DNA of 64,000 nucleotides from Nitrososphaerota archaeon (GTDB taxonomy: Archaea > Thermoproteota > Nitrososphaeria > Nitrososphaerales > Nitrosopumilaceae): positions 1 through 64,000 of the forward strand of contig JACRJT010000021.1 of assembly GCA_016215465.1 (NCBI GenBank). Reading direction: 5' to 3'. Every line of letters begins with the position of its first letter. Within the stretch, counting starts at the first letter, position 1. The notes beneath the pieces were generated by a model that saw only the letters and a program-made list of their open reading frames with translations, searched no databases and was not told the DNA's origin. Positions 1-8,390 of this stretch are shown piece after piece. The position numbers and the translations under genes are program-made.

Positions 1-20
1 AACATCATCATAGAAATCCA

Positions 21-737
21 ATGAACCTTATTAGAAAAGGACATAGACAATCCCATCGAGGAGTCATAGGCGTAGAGTCTGCCATAGTTATGATTGCATT
101 TGTAATTGTAGCAGCAGCTTTGGCTTTTGTCGTTCTCAACACGGGTTTTTCTACAACACAAAAAGCAAAGACCACAATAGTGTCTAGCTTAGGTGAGGCA
201 TCAAGCAGCCTAGAGATATCAGGCAAAGTCACAGGACTTGGAAACGTATCACAAGCAAAACTTGAGGTAGTTGCAGTTCCAATAAAAATTGCATCCGGTG
301 GCGAATCTGTAAATCTCGATCCATCTACTGCAGCTGTAAAATATATCAGTAATACAGTAGAATATGACAACATCTATGCTGGTACCTTGACCGCAGCAGC
401 AGACGGCGACGATGATAACGGTTCCGGCGAATGGTTATCATTAGAGCTGGCTACTGACGATGCAGCAGATGCTGATCTTTATATCACTGAAGATCCATTT
501 GACGCAAACGGAATTCCTGCAAGTACAAAGGCATTCATCTATTGGACGGTCAACAACAACAACAATGACATCTTGGATCATGGCGAACATGCAACATTGG
601 CAATTGCCTACAAATCAGCCGATCAACCATCCGCACTAGACAAAGTCCGTGCAGAGATATTGATCCCAACTGGTGCAGCATTATCTGTTGAACGCCAAGT
701 ACCTTCAATAACAACTGCCGTAGTGGATCTAGGATAA
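21..737 (+). CDS. arlB: Archaellin (archaellum filament subunit, FlaB/ArlB)
   Basis: Filament subunit of the archaellum, the rotating archaeal motility structure. The 238-aa product begins with a short basic leader and a class III (type IV pilin-like) signal: the likely PibD/FlaK cleavage is after Gly14 (HRG|VIGVESAIV), with Glu at mature position +5 and a hydrophobic helix at residues 15-39 that packs the filament core. The rest is a beta-rich outer domain with an acidic, Gly/Ser-containing loop around residues 125-135 and an Asn run near residue 178. It is the first gene in view of a seven-gene operon; another archaellin could lie upstream. The ATG at 21 lies almost at the window edge, so the promoter is not visible. 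Recognition rests on the signal motif and on the following arl genes. Confidence 0.9.
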   Translation: MNLIRKGHRQSHRGVIGVESAIVMIAFVIVAAALAFVVLNTGFSTTQKAKTTIVSSLGEASSSLEISGKVTGLGNVSQAKLEVVAVPIKIASGGESVNLDPSTAAVKYISNTVEYDNIYAGTLTAAADGDDDNGSGEWLSLELATDDAADADLYITEDPFDANGIPASTKAFIYWTVNNNNNDILDHGEHATLAIAYKSADQPSALDKVRAEILIPTGAALSVERQVPSITTAVVDLG

Positions 738-753
738 ACAATGGAGTGATCAC

Positions 754-2076
754 ATGTTTGCTCCAAGCAACCTTTTTTCTTTTTTAATAAAAATACTGTC
801 AAGTTTACCGGAAAAATTTCGCATGTTTGTTACAGGTAGTGTAATTGGAATCTATAGCTTAGTTTTATATAAAATGTTTCCAGGACTTTTGTTTGATATC
901 AATAATTCTGTATTTTATTTTGTAATTCCAGTAAGCGTCACAGCTTCTATAATGATCGTATTGCCAAAATTAACGATCAAAAATAAATCAAGTATGCAAA
1001 ACATAGCGTCTGCTACAAACGATGCTGATTCTCTATTAAATGAGTTAATCACAGAGCCATCACAACCAGCTACTCAAGATACTACCGTGCCGCCACAGGA
1101 AGAGAAAATTGATGTCTCTGCAATTGGGGGCAACAATTCTGAGCTTGATGCATTACTTGCAGGTACTAATTTGGCTAGTGATGACACCATAACTACTGAT
1201 CAGGTCAGTGTCACTCCCATAATGACAGGATTTGACGAGAATAAAATTCGTGATCTAATTGACCAAAAATTCGAACCAGTAGAAAAAGATCTTACCACCT
1301 TCAAAAAGGATCTAAACAAAATCAAAGAAGACATGAAAATAACAAAGGAAAGTGTTGATACTCTAACCGAATCGTTTGAAGGAACACTAACTGACATGAA
1401 AGCATTTCAGGCCGAAATTTCAAATCCGCTTAATTTCATGAGAAAATACTTTGAGGCACTAGATCTCTCAAACTTGTCAGATCCATCATTACCATTACGA
1501 CAGGGAGTATTGCAAGCAAATCTGAATGTACAAAACAATCAAGCGTCTAATAACCAAGCCCAAAATGTAGCAGCGCCTATTACACAAGTTCAAAGCAATC
1601 CAATACCCGTAATGGTACAAAATCATGGTACAAACCCCCCAACAGCTACCTCACCCCCAAACCCGCCAACAGCAATAGTTCGAGGCAGTGAAATGGATAA
1701 CCTTGTACATGGAACAGACCTTGGGCCGATGGACTCCGTAATGAAGCCGCTATTTAATGGAAATCTCTCTGTTGCAAACATGATGGCCATAATCGAGCTT
1801 GTGGGAGAGATGTTTGAAGAAAAAGGGGATGATTGCATAGATCTACTAGTAGAACAATGCAAACTAATGGGACTAAAGGCAGAAGACGAACATACCATTT
1901 ACAACATTATAGACATGCTCAAGAACTCTGGCATGTCAACTGAGGAATCAATATCACAATTATACAGATTTGCAAAAATTGTTGGGCTCAATGACCGAGA
2001 GGCAGATGCTTATTATGCAAGACTGACTGCGCATAAAAAAACTGGCACAAGACGTGACCACTCAAGGAGTGAATAA
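754..2076 (+). CDS. Membrane-anchored archaellum scaffold (ArlX/ArlCDE-like) with two FliM-like peptides
   Basis: Fills the operon slot where other archaea encode ArlC/D/E (Euryarchaeota) or ArlX (Crenarchaeota), the cytoplasmic ring around the motor. The 440-aa product shows two predicted membrane helices (about 22-43 and 51-72), a Pro/Thr-rich linker, a coiled coil (about 150-215) ending in a conserved-looking 'NPLNFMRKY' segment, a low-complexity Gln/Asn/Pro stretch (about 250-308) and a helical C-terminal domain (about 325-430) that weakly resembles the Arch_fla_DE domain. Two short motifs, S129-L140 (SELDALLAGTNL) and S312-L323 (SEMDNLVHGTDL), resemble the CheY-binding peptide of bacterial FliM/FliY. 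Family assignment is by position and architecture, so moderate; that it is part of the archaellum is likely. Start ATG 754 has GGAGTGAT just upstream. Confidence 0.7.
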   Translation: MFAPSNLFSFLIKILSSLPEKFRMFVTGSVIGIYSLVLYKMFPGLLFDINNSVFYFVIPVSVTASIMIVLPKLTIKNKSSMQNIASATNDADSLLNELITEPSQPATQDTTVPPQEEKIDVSAIGGNNSELDALLAGTNLASDDTITTDQVSVTPIMTGFDENKIRDLIDQKFEPVEKDLTTFKKDLNKIKEDMKITKESVDTLTESFEGTLTDMKAFQAEISNPLNFMRKYFEALDLSNLSDPSLPLRQGVLQANLNVQNNQASNNQAQNVAAPITQVQSNPIPVMVQNHGTNPPTATSPPNPPTAIVRGSEMDNLVHGTDLGPMDSVMKPLFNGNLSVANMMAIIELVGEMFEEKGDDCIDLLVEQCKLMGLKAEDEHTIYNIIDMLKNSGMSTEESISQLYRFAKIVGLNDREADAYYARLTAHKKTGTRRDHSRSE

Positions 2077-2079
2077 ATC

Positions 2080-2553
2080 ATGGCATCAGGCGTAATGACA
2101 GAAGCAATTTTGATTATTGCATCTATTGTAGTTGCAACATCCGTCGCGGGAATAGTAATGTCAAAGGTTGGCTCTTTTGAATCAACATTTACAGCTACTT
2201 CAGAAAGTCAAAAAAATATAATGCTTACAAAACTTACAATTCCATATGCTATTCAAAATGCTACGTCGACAACCATTGTAGAAGTCTGGGTAAAAAATGT
2301 CGGTATTGATCCTGTAACTAATCCTACATCTATGGATGTTTATTTTGGTCCAATTGGTTCCGTAAAGAGATACCAGTATGATACGTCTGCTACAGATGAT
2401 ACATGGAAATTCAAAACTTTGCCCACAATAATTCAGAAATCAGATGCAGTCCAAATTAGAATAACCGAAACTAGTCTATCTGCTGGTACCTATATGGTAA
2501 GAATAACTGCTCCAAATGGTGTTTACTCTGATTACATATTTTCAATTTCTTAA
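2080..2553 (+). CDS. arlG: Archaellum stator protein ArlG (FlaG)
   Basis: Small pseudo-periplasmic protein that with ArlF anchors the archaellum motor to the S-layer. The 157-aa sequence begins MASGVMTEAILIIAS, the typical FlaG N-terminal membrane helix (about 4-28), followed by a beta-sandwich domain. It starts 3 nt after the scaffold stop, with AAGGAGTGAA as ribosome binding site, and precedes the ArlF gene, the usual FG order. Separation of G from F rests on the N-terminal helix: 'VMTEAILIIAS' matches FlaG, while the next protein has the FlaF-type 'MGLSIAIS' start. Confidence 0.8.
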   Translation: MASGVMTEAILIIASIVVATSVAGIVMSKVGSFESTFTATSESQKNIMLTKLTIPYAIQNATSTTIVEVWVKNVGIDPVTNPTSMDVYFGPIGSVKRYQYDTSATDDTWKFKTLPTIIQKSDAVQIRITETSLSAGTYMVRITAPNGVYSDYIFSIS

Positions 2554-2574
2554 TTATATGGAGAGAATATCAAA

Positions 2575-3078
2575 TTGGGACTGAGTATTGCTATATCTGG
2601 AGGCATAGTTATGTTTACACTGGTTTCTATATTGTTTTTGTTTCCTGGTTTGGCTGACAAAACTGCTTCAATAACGGAAGCATCATCAAGAATGTCACAA
2701 ATAGATAACTCAATATTAAAAACAAACGTCAGTGTAGGTGGTCTAACTAGGATTGATAACGATAATTTTGATTTTAATTTAACAAATTTAGGATTAGAAA
2801 AATTATGGGACTATGAAAAATTCACAGTGATTATATCATACAATGATGGTTCTAATATCGTAACTCGGGTTCTCACATATGGTGGCGTGTGCTCAGGATA
2901 CCCATCTGCAAATCAATGGTGCCGCCAATCCATAAGCTCTGATAACATAGATTCTGGCATACTTAATACAAATGAAATAATGTCAGCAAGAGTCACAGTT
3001 AATCCGACCTCAACTGCTGCTACAACTACCATCGTTGTATCTACAGACAATGGAGTAATTGCAACCCAAACTATCTAG
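2575..3078 (+). CDS. arlF: Archaellum stator protein ArlF (FlaF)
   Basis: The 167-aa product has one N-terminal membrane helix (about 4-27) starting MGLSIAISGG, then an immunoglobulin-like outer domain. In other archaea ArlF binds the S-layer and forms a filament with ArlG that serves as stator. The start is TTG at 2575 with GGAGAG about 12 nt upstream. A Cys pair (in GGVCSGYP and QWCRQ, about residues 104-116) could form a disulfide outside the membrane, unusual for this family as I know it. Same operon as arlG, 21 nt downstream. Confidence 0.75.
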   Translation: MGLSIAISGGIVMFTLVSILFLFPGLADKTASITEASSRMSQIDNSILKTNVSVGGLTRIDNDNFDFNLTNLGLEKLWDYEKFTVIISYNDGSNIVTRVLTYGGVCSGYPSANQWCRQSISSDNIDSGILNTNEIMSARVTVNPTSTAATTTIVVSTDNGVIATQTI

Positions 3079-3198
3079 TTTCTAATTTCGTTCGAAAAGA
3101 CCAAACACCATCTTATATCAAATTTTTCTTAAAAGCTGTCGTGAGTACTGTATCTGGATTATCGTATATTATGGATTATGATCACCTGAGGTGTTTAA

Positions 3199-3900
3199 TT
3201 GACTGATATTATTCCATGTGGAAACGAAGAAGTAGACAGACAGTTTGGAGGGGGAATACCATTTCCAACCCTGATGCTAATTGAAGGCGATCATGGAACT
3301 GGAAAAAGTGCACTATGTGCCCAGTTCATGAAAGGACTTCTTGCATCAGATAAAAGAGTTCTCTGTGTTACAGAAAACACAGTCAAAGAATACATCGAAA
3401 ATATGAAATCAATCACATTCAATTTTTCAACAGCATTTTTACGTAACAGACTAACAATCATGCCGCTACACATGTATGGAGTGCAATGGAATAAAGAACA
3501 GTCCTCGTTTCTCTTACCTGTAATTGGAAGATACATCGGTAACAGCTTCAAAGAACACAATTGCGTTGTAATAGACTCTCTGTCACTTTTGACAGTTTTT
3601 TCAGACGCAAGTAAAATTTTAGAATTTTTCACGCAGTGCAAGTATCTCGTAGCGCGTGGAATGAGTATCATACTAACAATTCATCCAGAGGACATACCTC
3701 CAGACCTGAGAATGAGAGTAAAAGGAGGGGTTGACGTATACCTAAAGCTTGGATCAACTAACATTGGTGGAAGAGACGTTAAAACACTAAAAATTGTAAA
3801 ACTAATCGGCTCAAAAGAAAACACCGATTCTGGTTTTGCATTTGACATAGACATGACATTTGGAATAAAGATCGTGCCGATATCCATGGCAAATGCATAG
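3199..3900 (+). CDS. arlH: Archaellum regulatory ATPase ArlH (FlaH)
   Basis: KaiC/RecA-like ATP-binding protein of the archaellum motor; it binds ArlI and sits within the cytoplasmic ring. The 233-aa product shows Walker A GDHGTGKS (residues 30-37) and a Walker B-like strand ending at Asp126 (CVVIDS). The usual catalytic glutamate is not evident, as in other ArlH proteins, which bind rather than rapidly hydrolyse ATP. Start TTG 3199 with GAGGTG just upstream. It follows a 120-nt gap after arlF, the largest within the archaellum cluster, so a second promoter could lie there (an AT-rich stretch near 3112-3130). Confidence 0.9.
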   Translation: MTDIIPCGNEEVDRQFGGGIPFPTLMLIEGDHGTGKSALCAQFMKGLLASDKRVLCVTENTVKEYIENMKSITFNFSTAFLRNRLTIMPLHMYGVQWNKEQSSFLLPVIGRYIGNSFKEHNCVVIDSLSLLTVFSDASKILEFFTQCKYLVARGMSIILTIHPEDIPPDLRMRVKGGVDVYLKLGSTNIGGRDVKTLKIVKLIGSKENTDSGFAFDIDMTFGIKIVPISMANA

Positions 3901-3926
3901 GGTGAATTTAATGGAGGATTCAGAAT

Positions 3927-5600
3927 TTGCCATTTGATTTCTCGCAGATAAGAGATCAAAGATTTATTGATGAGCTAAAGAAATCTCCTCATCTCTTAAA
4001 TCACATTGAAAACTATACTGCAAGGGGTAATCCCTTACCACTTTTTACTGAACAGCTGCAGGCTGAGCACAAGAAACTCAAAGAACCAAATCTGCTGTAT
4101 CCAATAGCAGAGCAGGTCTACATCCACATCAACCCGCATACTTCGTCTGATGATGGCTACATGGAATATGTGATAGTTGAGCCTGATGCGCCAGACAGAA
4201 AAATCATGGAATATGCAGACAAGATGTTTGCAGTACAATCTGCAGATCTAATTCCGCCAGTTGAAATCACAGAACGATTTAACATGGTTGAGACCTATCT
4301 CAAAGAACACGTAGATCTAACCGATGCCTCGGTAAACTATGATACTATAGGCGATATATACAAGCTAAAGACTCTACCTGTCAACAAAAAGGACTGGGTT
4401 GGGCTAAGGCATCATTTTTTACAAAGGAGGGCAGGAGTTGGAATACTAGATCCGTTTCTTGCTGATCCAAACCTAGAAGACATATCAATTATTGGAGCAG
4501 GAAATGTTTACGTAATTCACAAATCGTTTGGTGCGCTAAAGTCTCCTCTATTTCTTGGTGTAGAAGAAATCGACGAATTAATTATTAGCATGTCGGAGCA
4601 ATTTGGAAAAACAGTATCTCATGCAAAGCCAGTAGTTGACGCAGTGCTTCCTGATGGATCTAGAATTAACATTGTATTTGGCAAAGACATCAGCAGAAGG
4701 GGAACTAATGCAACAATAAGAAAATTTGCAAGTACTCCACTTTCTATTACACAAGTTCTGTCATCAAAGGCACTTGACTTTAGGGAGGCAGCATACATGT
4801 GGATGATGCTAGCAGAAGGAATGAGTGTATTCATCAACGGAGAAACAGCATCTGGAAAAACCACAACACTGATGGCACTTACCGCATTTATCCCATCAAA
4901 CTGGAAAATAGTGACAATTGAAGATACGCCAGAACTCACACTACCTCACTCTAACTGGATTACCGAAGCAACAAGGGACACTGGGCATGAAAGTTCTAGT
5001 GTGACCATGTTTGATTTGCTAAAAGCAGCGTTAAGACAGAGACCAAACTATATCTTTGTAGGAGAAATCAGGGGCGCAGAGGCAAACATTGCGTTTCAAG
5101 CAATGCAGACTGGTCACCCAGTAGTTAGTACATTCCACGCAGCAAACATGACTGCACTGATTCAGAGAATTACAAATCCTCCAATGCTCATACCAAAAAC
5201 AAACGTAGAAAACCTAAACATTGGATTGTTCCAAGGCGCAGTCCAGGGACCTGGAGGAAAAAGAGTAAGAAGAGTTCTCTCGATTAATGAAATCCTAGGT
5301 TATAACCCGGAGGGTGGAAACATAATGTTCATTCCTGTCTTTAACTGGGATCCTGGAACAGACGAGGTAAAGTTCAGAGGCAAAGGAAGCAGCGCGCTAT
5401 TTGTTCAAAAAGTGCTTGAAAAACGGGGGATGCACAAAAAAGACGAGGGCTTGTTGTATGAAGAACTAGAGTTACGGGCAAAAATATTGCAGAGAATGAT
5501 GGAAAAAAGGATTTTCAACTTTTATGATGTTTTTGATTCCATATCTCACTGCAGAGAGATAGGTCTTGATGCATTTTACAAGGAACTTGAATCACTATGA
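3927..5600 (+). CDS. arlI: Archaellum motor ATPase ArlI (FlaI)
   Basis: Type II/IV secretion superfamily ATPase that powers both assembly and rotation of the archaellum. The 557-aa product has the N-terminal domain, then a RecA-like domain with Walker A GETASGKT (residues 305-312), an Asp box (TIEDTPEL), Walker B (IFVGEIRG) and His box (STFHAA), all in family order. Start is TTG 3927 with GGAGG 10 nt upstream; the nearby ATG at 3911 is out of frame. It overlaps arlJ by 4 nt (ATGA), the standard coupling. Confidence 0.95.
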   Translation: MPFDFSQIRDQRFIDELKKSPHLLNHIENYTARGNPLPLFTEQLQAEHKKLKEPNLLYPIAEQVYIHINPHTSSDDGYMEYVIVEPDAPDRKIMEYADKMFAVQSADLIPPVEITERFNMVETYLKEHVDLTDASVNYDTIGDIYKLKTLPVNKKDWVGLRHHFLQRRAGVGILDPFLADPNLEDISIIGAGNVYVIHKSFGALKSPLFLGVEEIDELIISMSEQFGKTVSHAKPVVDAVLPDGSRINIVFGKDISRRGTNATIRKFASTPLSITQVLSSKALDFREAAYMWMMLAEGMSVFINGETASGKTTTLMALTAFIPSNWKIVTIEDTPELTLPHSNWITEATRDTGHESSSVTMFDLLKAALRQRPNYIFVGEIRGAEANIAFQAMQTGHPVVSTFHAANMTALIQRITNPPMLIPKTNVENLNIGLFQGAVQGPGGKRVRRVLSINEILGYNPEGGNIMFIPVFNWDPGTDEVKFRGKGSSALFVQKVLEKRGMHKKDEGLLYEELELRAKILQRMMEKRIFNFYDVFDSISHCREIGLDAFYKELESL

Positions 5601-7075
5601 TGCCGATTCCTCTTCTCAAAAACCTTACACTTGCAAATCTGCAAAAAACTGATGAGAAATTCGTTTACTTTATGGCGTTTTTGTTTTGTATATCTACTGG
5701 TGAAATAGGTGGCATAGATCTAATCAAGACTACGCGTGATACAAACTATGGAAAATACACTAAAGCATTCAAAGAAGTATATCAACTGGGAATCGGGTGG
5801 AGCTTTGGAGTATCTGCATCACTCGAGATGATTTCAGCGAAAGTTTCAAATGATAACCATGATGCTTTAAAACAGCTCCTGATCAAGCTAGCCCAAGTCA
5901 TCCGATTAGGAGATACACTAAAAACATTTCTTGCAGATGAACTGAAATCAACTCTGATGAATTTCAGTATAGTTTACGAAAGAAAGCTTGAAAACCAAAA
6001 ATTATTCCTGGAAATGTTTTACACCCTGATGTCAACTGCTGCCTTTATGATTTCAGCAAACTCGATTATGAGCATGCTCATGGGGCAATCGAACTCGGAA
6101 GAAATTCTACTGATGTCATTTATTGGAGTTACGGTAAGCATGAGCGCATTTGTCTTTATGATGTATATCATGTTCCCTCGTGATATTCTAGGATACCAAT
6201 CAGGAGACGAGGATCTAAAATTTAGGATCAAAGTCTACATGGCACTGGGGGCTGGTATCGGAATAGGTATCGTTCTTTTAGTGATCCAAATCGTACCAAC
6301 CGTCTTGATTGTAGGTATTGCTGCTGCACCCATGCTATACCCAGGAATGATTGCAAGAAAAATTGAAAAAAGAATCAAAGAGCTTAACGACTGGTATCCT
6401 GAATTCATTCACCACTTTGGAGAAATTTATGCCACAATTGGCTCAATTGGCAGTACACTTGAAGCAGTATTGAGAAGCGACTTTGGACCTCTTCAAAAAC
6501 ATGTAGAACGATTTAAAAATCGAATCAAGCATAGGGTTGATCAGAAAATTAGTTTCGAGTTATTCTCTCGTGACACTGGAAGCCAAATAATTGCAAACGG
6601 AAACGAAGTCATCTCACATGCGATGGACAAAGGAGGAAACATGGGTCTTGCAGGAAACCACGTCTCAGACATTACAGTAAAAATTAATGAGCTTAGGGCA
6701 AAAAGAGCACAAACATCTAAAACATTTGAAACTATCATAATAGTACTTCACGCATTAACGATGGCAGTATTTGGTTTGATGAACAAACTGACCGGAATAT
6801 TTTATGAAATGATAAAAACAGTAGACGTTTCAAATGATGCCTTAACATTAACTCCGATAAACCCAGAATTCATGGCAATGATGATGCCTGCAATGATTCT
6901 AATGATATCAGTTATCAGTGCAATGGCACTCAAAGTTGCACAAGGTGGATTGTACAAAACTGTGTTCTATCACATTGGGATGCTAATAGTGATAGGCTCA
7001 GTTGTCATGTTTGTAATGGATGCATTATTGTCAGATTATTTGGCAACTCATGTATTAGACTTTGTTAAACCATAA
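5597..7075 (+). CDS. arlJ: Archaellum membrane platform protein ArlJ (FlaJ)
   Basis: Polytopic T2SF-type membrane protein that forms the rotor platform on which ArlI acts. The 492-aa product shows clusters of membrane helices at about 135-200 and 210-250, a large basic cytoplasmic domain (about 250-370) and three C-terminal helices (about 375-490). The cytoplasmic domain carries two T2SF-like repeats. It overlaps arlI by 4 nt and ends the archaellum operon; a 96-nt gap with a TATA-like element separates it from cheW1. Confidence 0.92.
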   Translation: MMPIPLLKNLTLANLQKTDEKFVYFMAFLFCISTGEIGGIDLIKTTRDTNYGKYTKAFKEVYQLGIGWSFGVSASLEMISAKVSNDNHDALKQLLIKLAQVIRLGDTLKTFLADELKSTLMNFSIVYERKLENQKLFLEMFYTLMSTAAFMISANSIMSMLMGQSNSEEILLMSFIGVTVSMSAFVFMMYIMFPRDILGYQSGDEDLKFRIKVYMALGAGIGIGIVLLVIQIVPTVLIVGIAAAPMLYPGMIARKIEKRIKELNDWYPEFIHHFGEIYATIGSIGSTLEAVLRSDFGPLQKHVERFKNRIKHRVDQKISFELFSRDTGSQIIANGNEVISHAMDKGGNMGLAGNHVSDITVKINELRAKRAQTSKTFETIIIVLHALTMAVFGLMNKLTGIFYEMIKTVDVSNDALTLTPINPEFMAMMMPAMILMISVISAMALKVAQGGLYKTVFYHIGMLIVIGSVVMFVMDALLSDYLATHVLDFVKP

Positions 7076-7099
7076 GTCTAATTGAAAACTGTATGATTG

Positions 7100-7171
7100 G
7101 ATCAAACACACACCACTCTATATTTTTAATTAAAAAATAACTTACATGAGTAAACTTGATAGTGATGTAGT
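7100..7171 (+). promoter_or_regulatory. Promoter region of cheW1
   Basis: Gap between arlJ and cheW1. A TATA-like box (CTCTATATTTTTAAT, about 7116-7130) lies about 45 nt before the ATG. The block GATCAAACACACACCACTCTA resembles the region upstream of cheW2 (13148-13190: GATCATCACAAACACACTCTA), suggesting a shared or duplicated promoter. Placement is by eye. Confidence 0.45.
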
Positions 7172-7825
7172 ATGATGGTACAAACTATTTCAGATTCTAT
7201 GCAGGTTGTATCGTTTAACATAATCAACTCTTCTGGCAAGAAAGAAGATTACGCAGTTCCAATTGAACAGGTGCGAGAAATACGCGCAGTTGAAAAAATT
7301 ACCAAAGTTCCTCACTCTGAACCTCACGTCAAGGGAATAATGAATCTCCGAGGATTGATAATTCCAGTAATTGACGTAAAGGAGAAACTTGGACTTGATT
7401 CTGTGAGCACCAATTCTTCAAAGCAGCGAATTTTGGTTGCAGAGGTAAACAACTCACTTACTGGCCTTCTCGTAGATGAAGTAGATCAAGTAATGAGAAT
7501 TCAGACAAAGGATATCGAGCCTGCACCTCAGGGAGCACTGGAGTCACGCAATTATGTAAAGGGTGTTGCAAAGATCAACGAAAAACTGATGATTCTTTTG
7601 GATGTGGGCCTCTTACTTCCATCAAACAAAACAGAAAATACCCACAAATCAAGCACTTTTCACAGGGAATCAAAACCCTTGGAAAAACCACAATTAGTTG
7701 AGAACTCTTGTCCTAAAAACACTGAAAGCCCAGGCGACATTCCGCCAGAATTAGCCGCAGTGTTTAAAGAAGATGCGGAAGGAATTCCCCCAACCCAAAT
7801 AATTAGAGAAGAAACAACTCCGTAG
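7172..7825 (+). CDS. cheW: Chemotaxis coupling protein CheW, copy 1 (with C-terminal tail)
   Basis: SH3-like adaptor that links receptors to CheA in chemosensory arrays. The CheW domain covers about residues 8-152, with the typical 'YAVPIEQVREIRAVEKITKVP', 'VKGIMNLRG' and 'IPVIDVKEKLGL' segments. Residues 153-217 form a charged Pro/Ser tail absent from copy 2 (13255-13755). Nucleotides 7361-7560 differ from 13444-13643 at only 3 of 200 positions while flanking parts differ clearly, a mark of gene conversion. It opens the chemotaxis island directly after the archaellum operon. Confidence 0.93.
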   Translation: MMVQTISDSMQVVSFNIINSSGKKEDYAVPIEQVREIRAVEKITKVPHSEPHVKGIMNLRGLIIPVIDVKEKLGLDSVSTNSSKQRILVAEVNNSLTGLLVDEVDQVMRIQTKDIEPAPQGALESRNYVKGVAKINEKLMILLDVGLLLPSNKTENTHKSSTFHRESKPLEKPQLVENSCPKNTESPGDIPPELAAVFKEDAEGIPPTQIIREETTP

Positions 7826-7925
7826 TTAGAGTAGTTCCAGAAATGAGTAATATTTGGATGATTTAGTGCCGTTTTGGAGTCGATCTTTTCTAAAAAATTC
7901 CTTTCTGCTTAATATTGTGTAAGGT

Positions 7926-8192
7926 ATGGCTTTGTACATGTCGTTTAAGATGCCAAAACTTGAGGATATCTATGACAAAATTGAATCCGAAGAAAACAAA
8001 CCCATGAGCCAGGCAGACGGATATCAATGGGGACTTGATTACCTAGGTGACACGATCAGACAGCTTGAGAAGCTAGAGCAAAAGGCTTTGGCAAAAAACG
8101 ATCCAACATTCTACAATAATGTCAAGATATCAATGCAGAGAGCACAACATGCACAAAAAGAACTCCAAGATAAGCTAGCCAAAATAAAATAA
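7926..8192 (+). CDS. Small helical protein of unknown function in the chemotaxis island
   Basis: An 88-aa, highly charged, probably all-helical protein; no membrane segment and no cysteine. The N-terminus could begin at ATG 7926 or at internal Met codons 5 or 9 (MPKLEDIYDKIESEE). It sits alone between cheW1 and cheB with its own AT-rich upstream region (TTAATATT, 7910-7917). I do not recognise the family. The helix-loop-helix look (DGYQWGLDYLGDTIRQLEKLEQKAL) would suit a coiled-coil or scaffold role, but its location is the only hint of a link to chemotaxis or motility. Confidence 0.6.
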   Translation: MALYMSFKMPKLEDIYDKIESEENKPMSQADGYQWGLDYLGDTIRQLEKLEQKALAKNDPTFYNNVKISMQRAQHAQKELQDKLAKIK

Positions 8193-8237
8193 ATTACAGG
8201 TCTGTCTTAGCTGATAAATTAAGCCTCATTAGCTTTG

Positions 8238-8272
8238 TATGATCATATCAAACATACTTTATGATATATCAT
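8238..8272. promoter_or_regulatory. Palindrome pair upstream of cheB
   Basis: Two perfect palindromes, TATGATCATA (8238-8247) and ATGATATATCAT (8261-8272), lie in the 198-nt gap before the cheB-cheA-cheC-cheD-cheR run. Related TGATAT / ATATCA half-sites occur upstream of the MCP gene at 44497-44522. They could be an operator, but AT-rich DNA yields short palindromes by chance. Confidence 0.3.
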
Positions 8273-8390
8273 GAATTGATTTAACGGAATTTAATGCAAC
8301 TTTGTGTATTTTACTCTAATCTTATTACATTATTGGAGTGTTCTTGATGAATCTATGTCATACATCTCACCAAAAAGGAAATAATGCCTA

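Noticed and set aside
390-430. Asp-rich archaellin loop as EF-hand-like calcium site
   Set aside because: The DxDxD start is present, but the 12th position is not Glu or Asp; too weak to claim.
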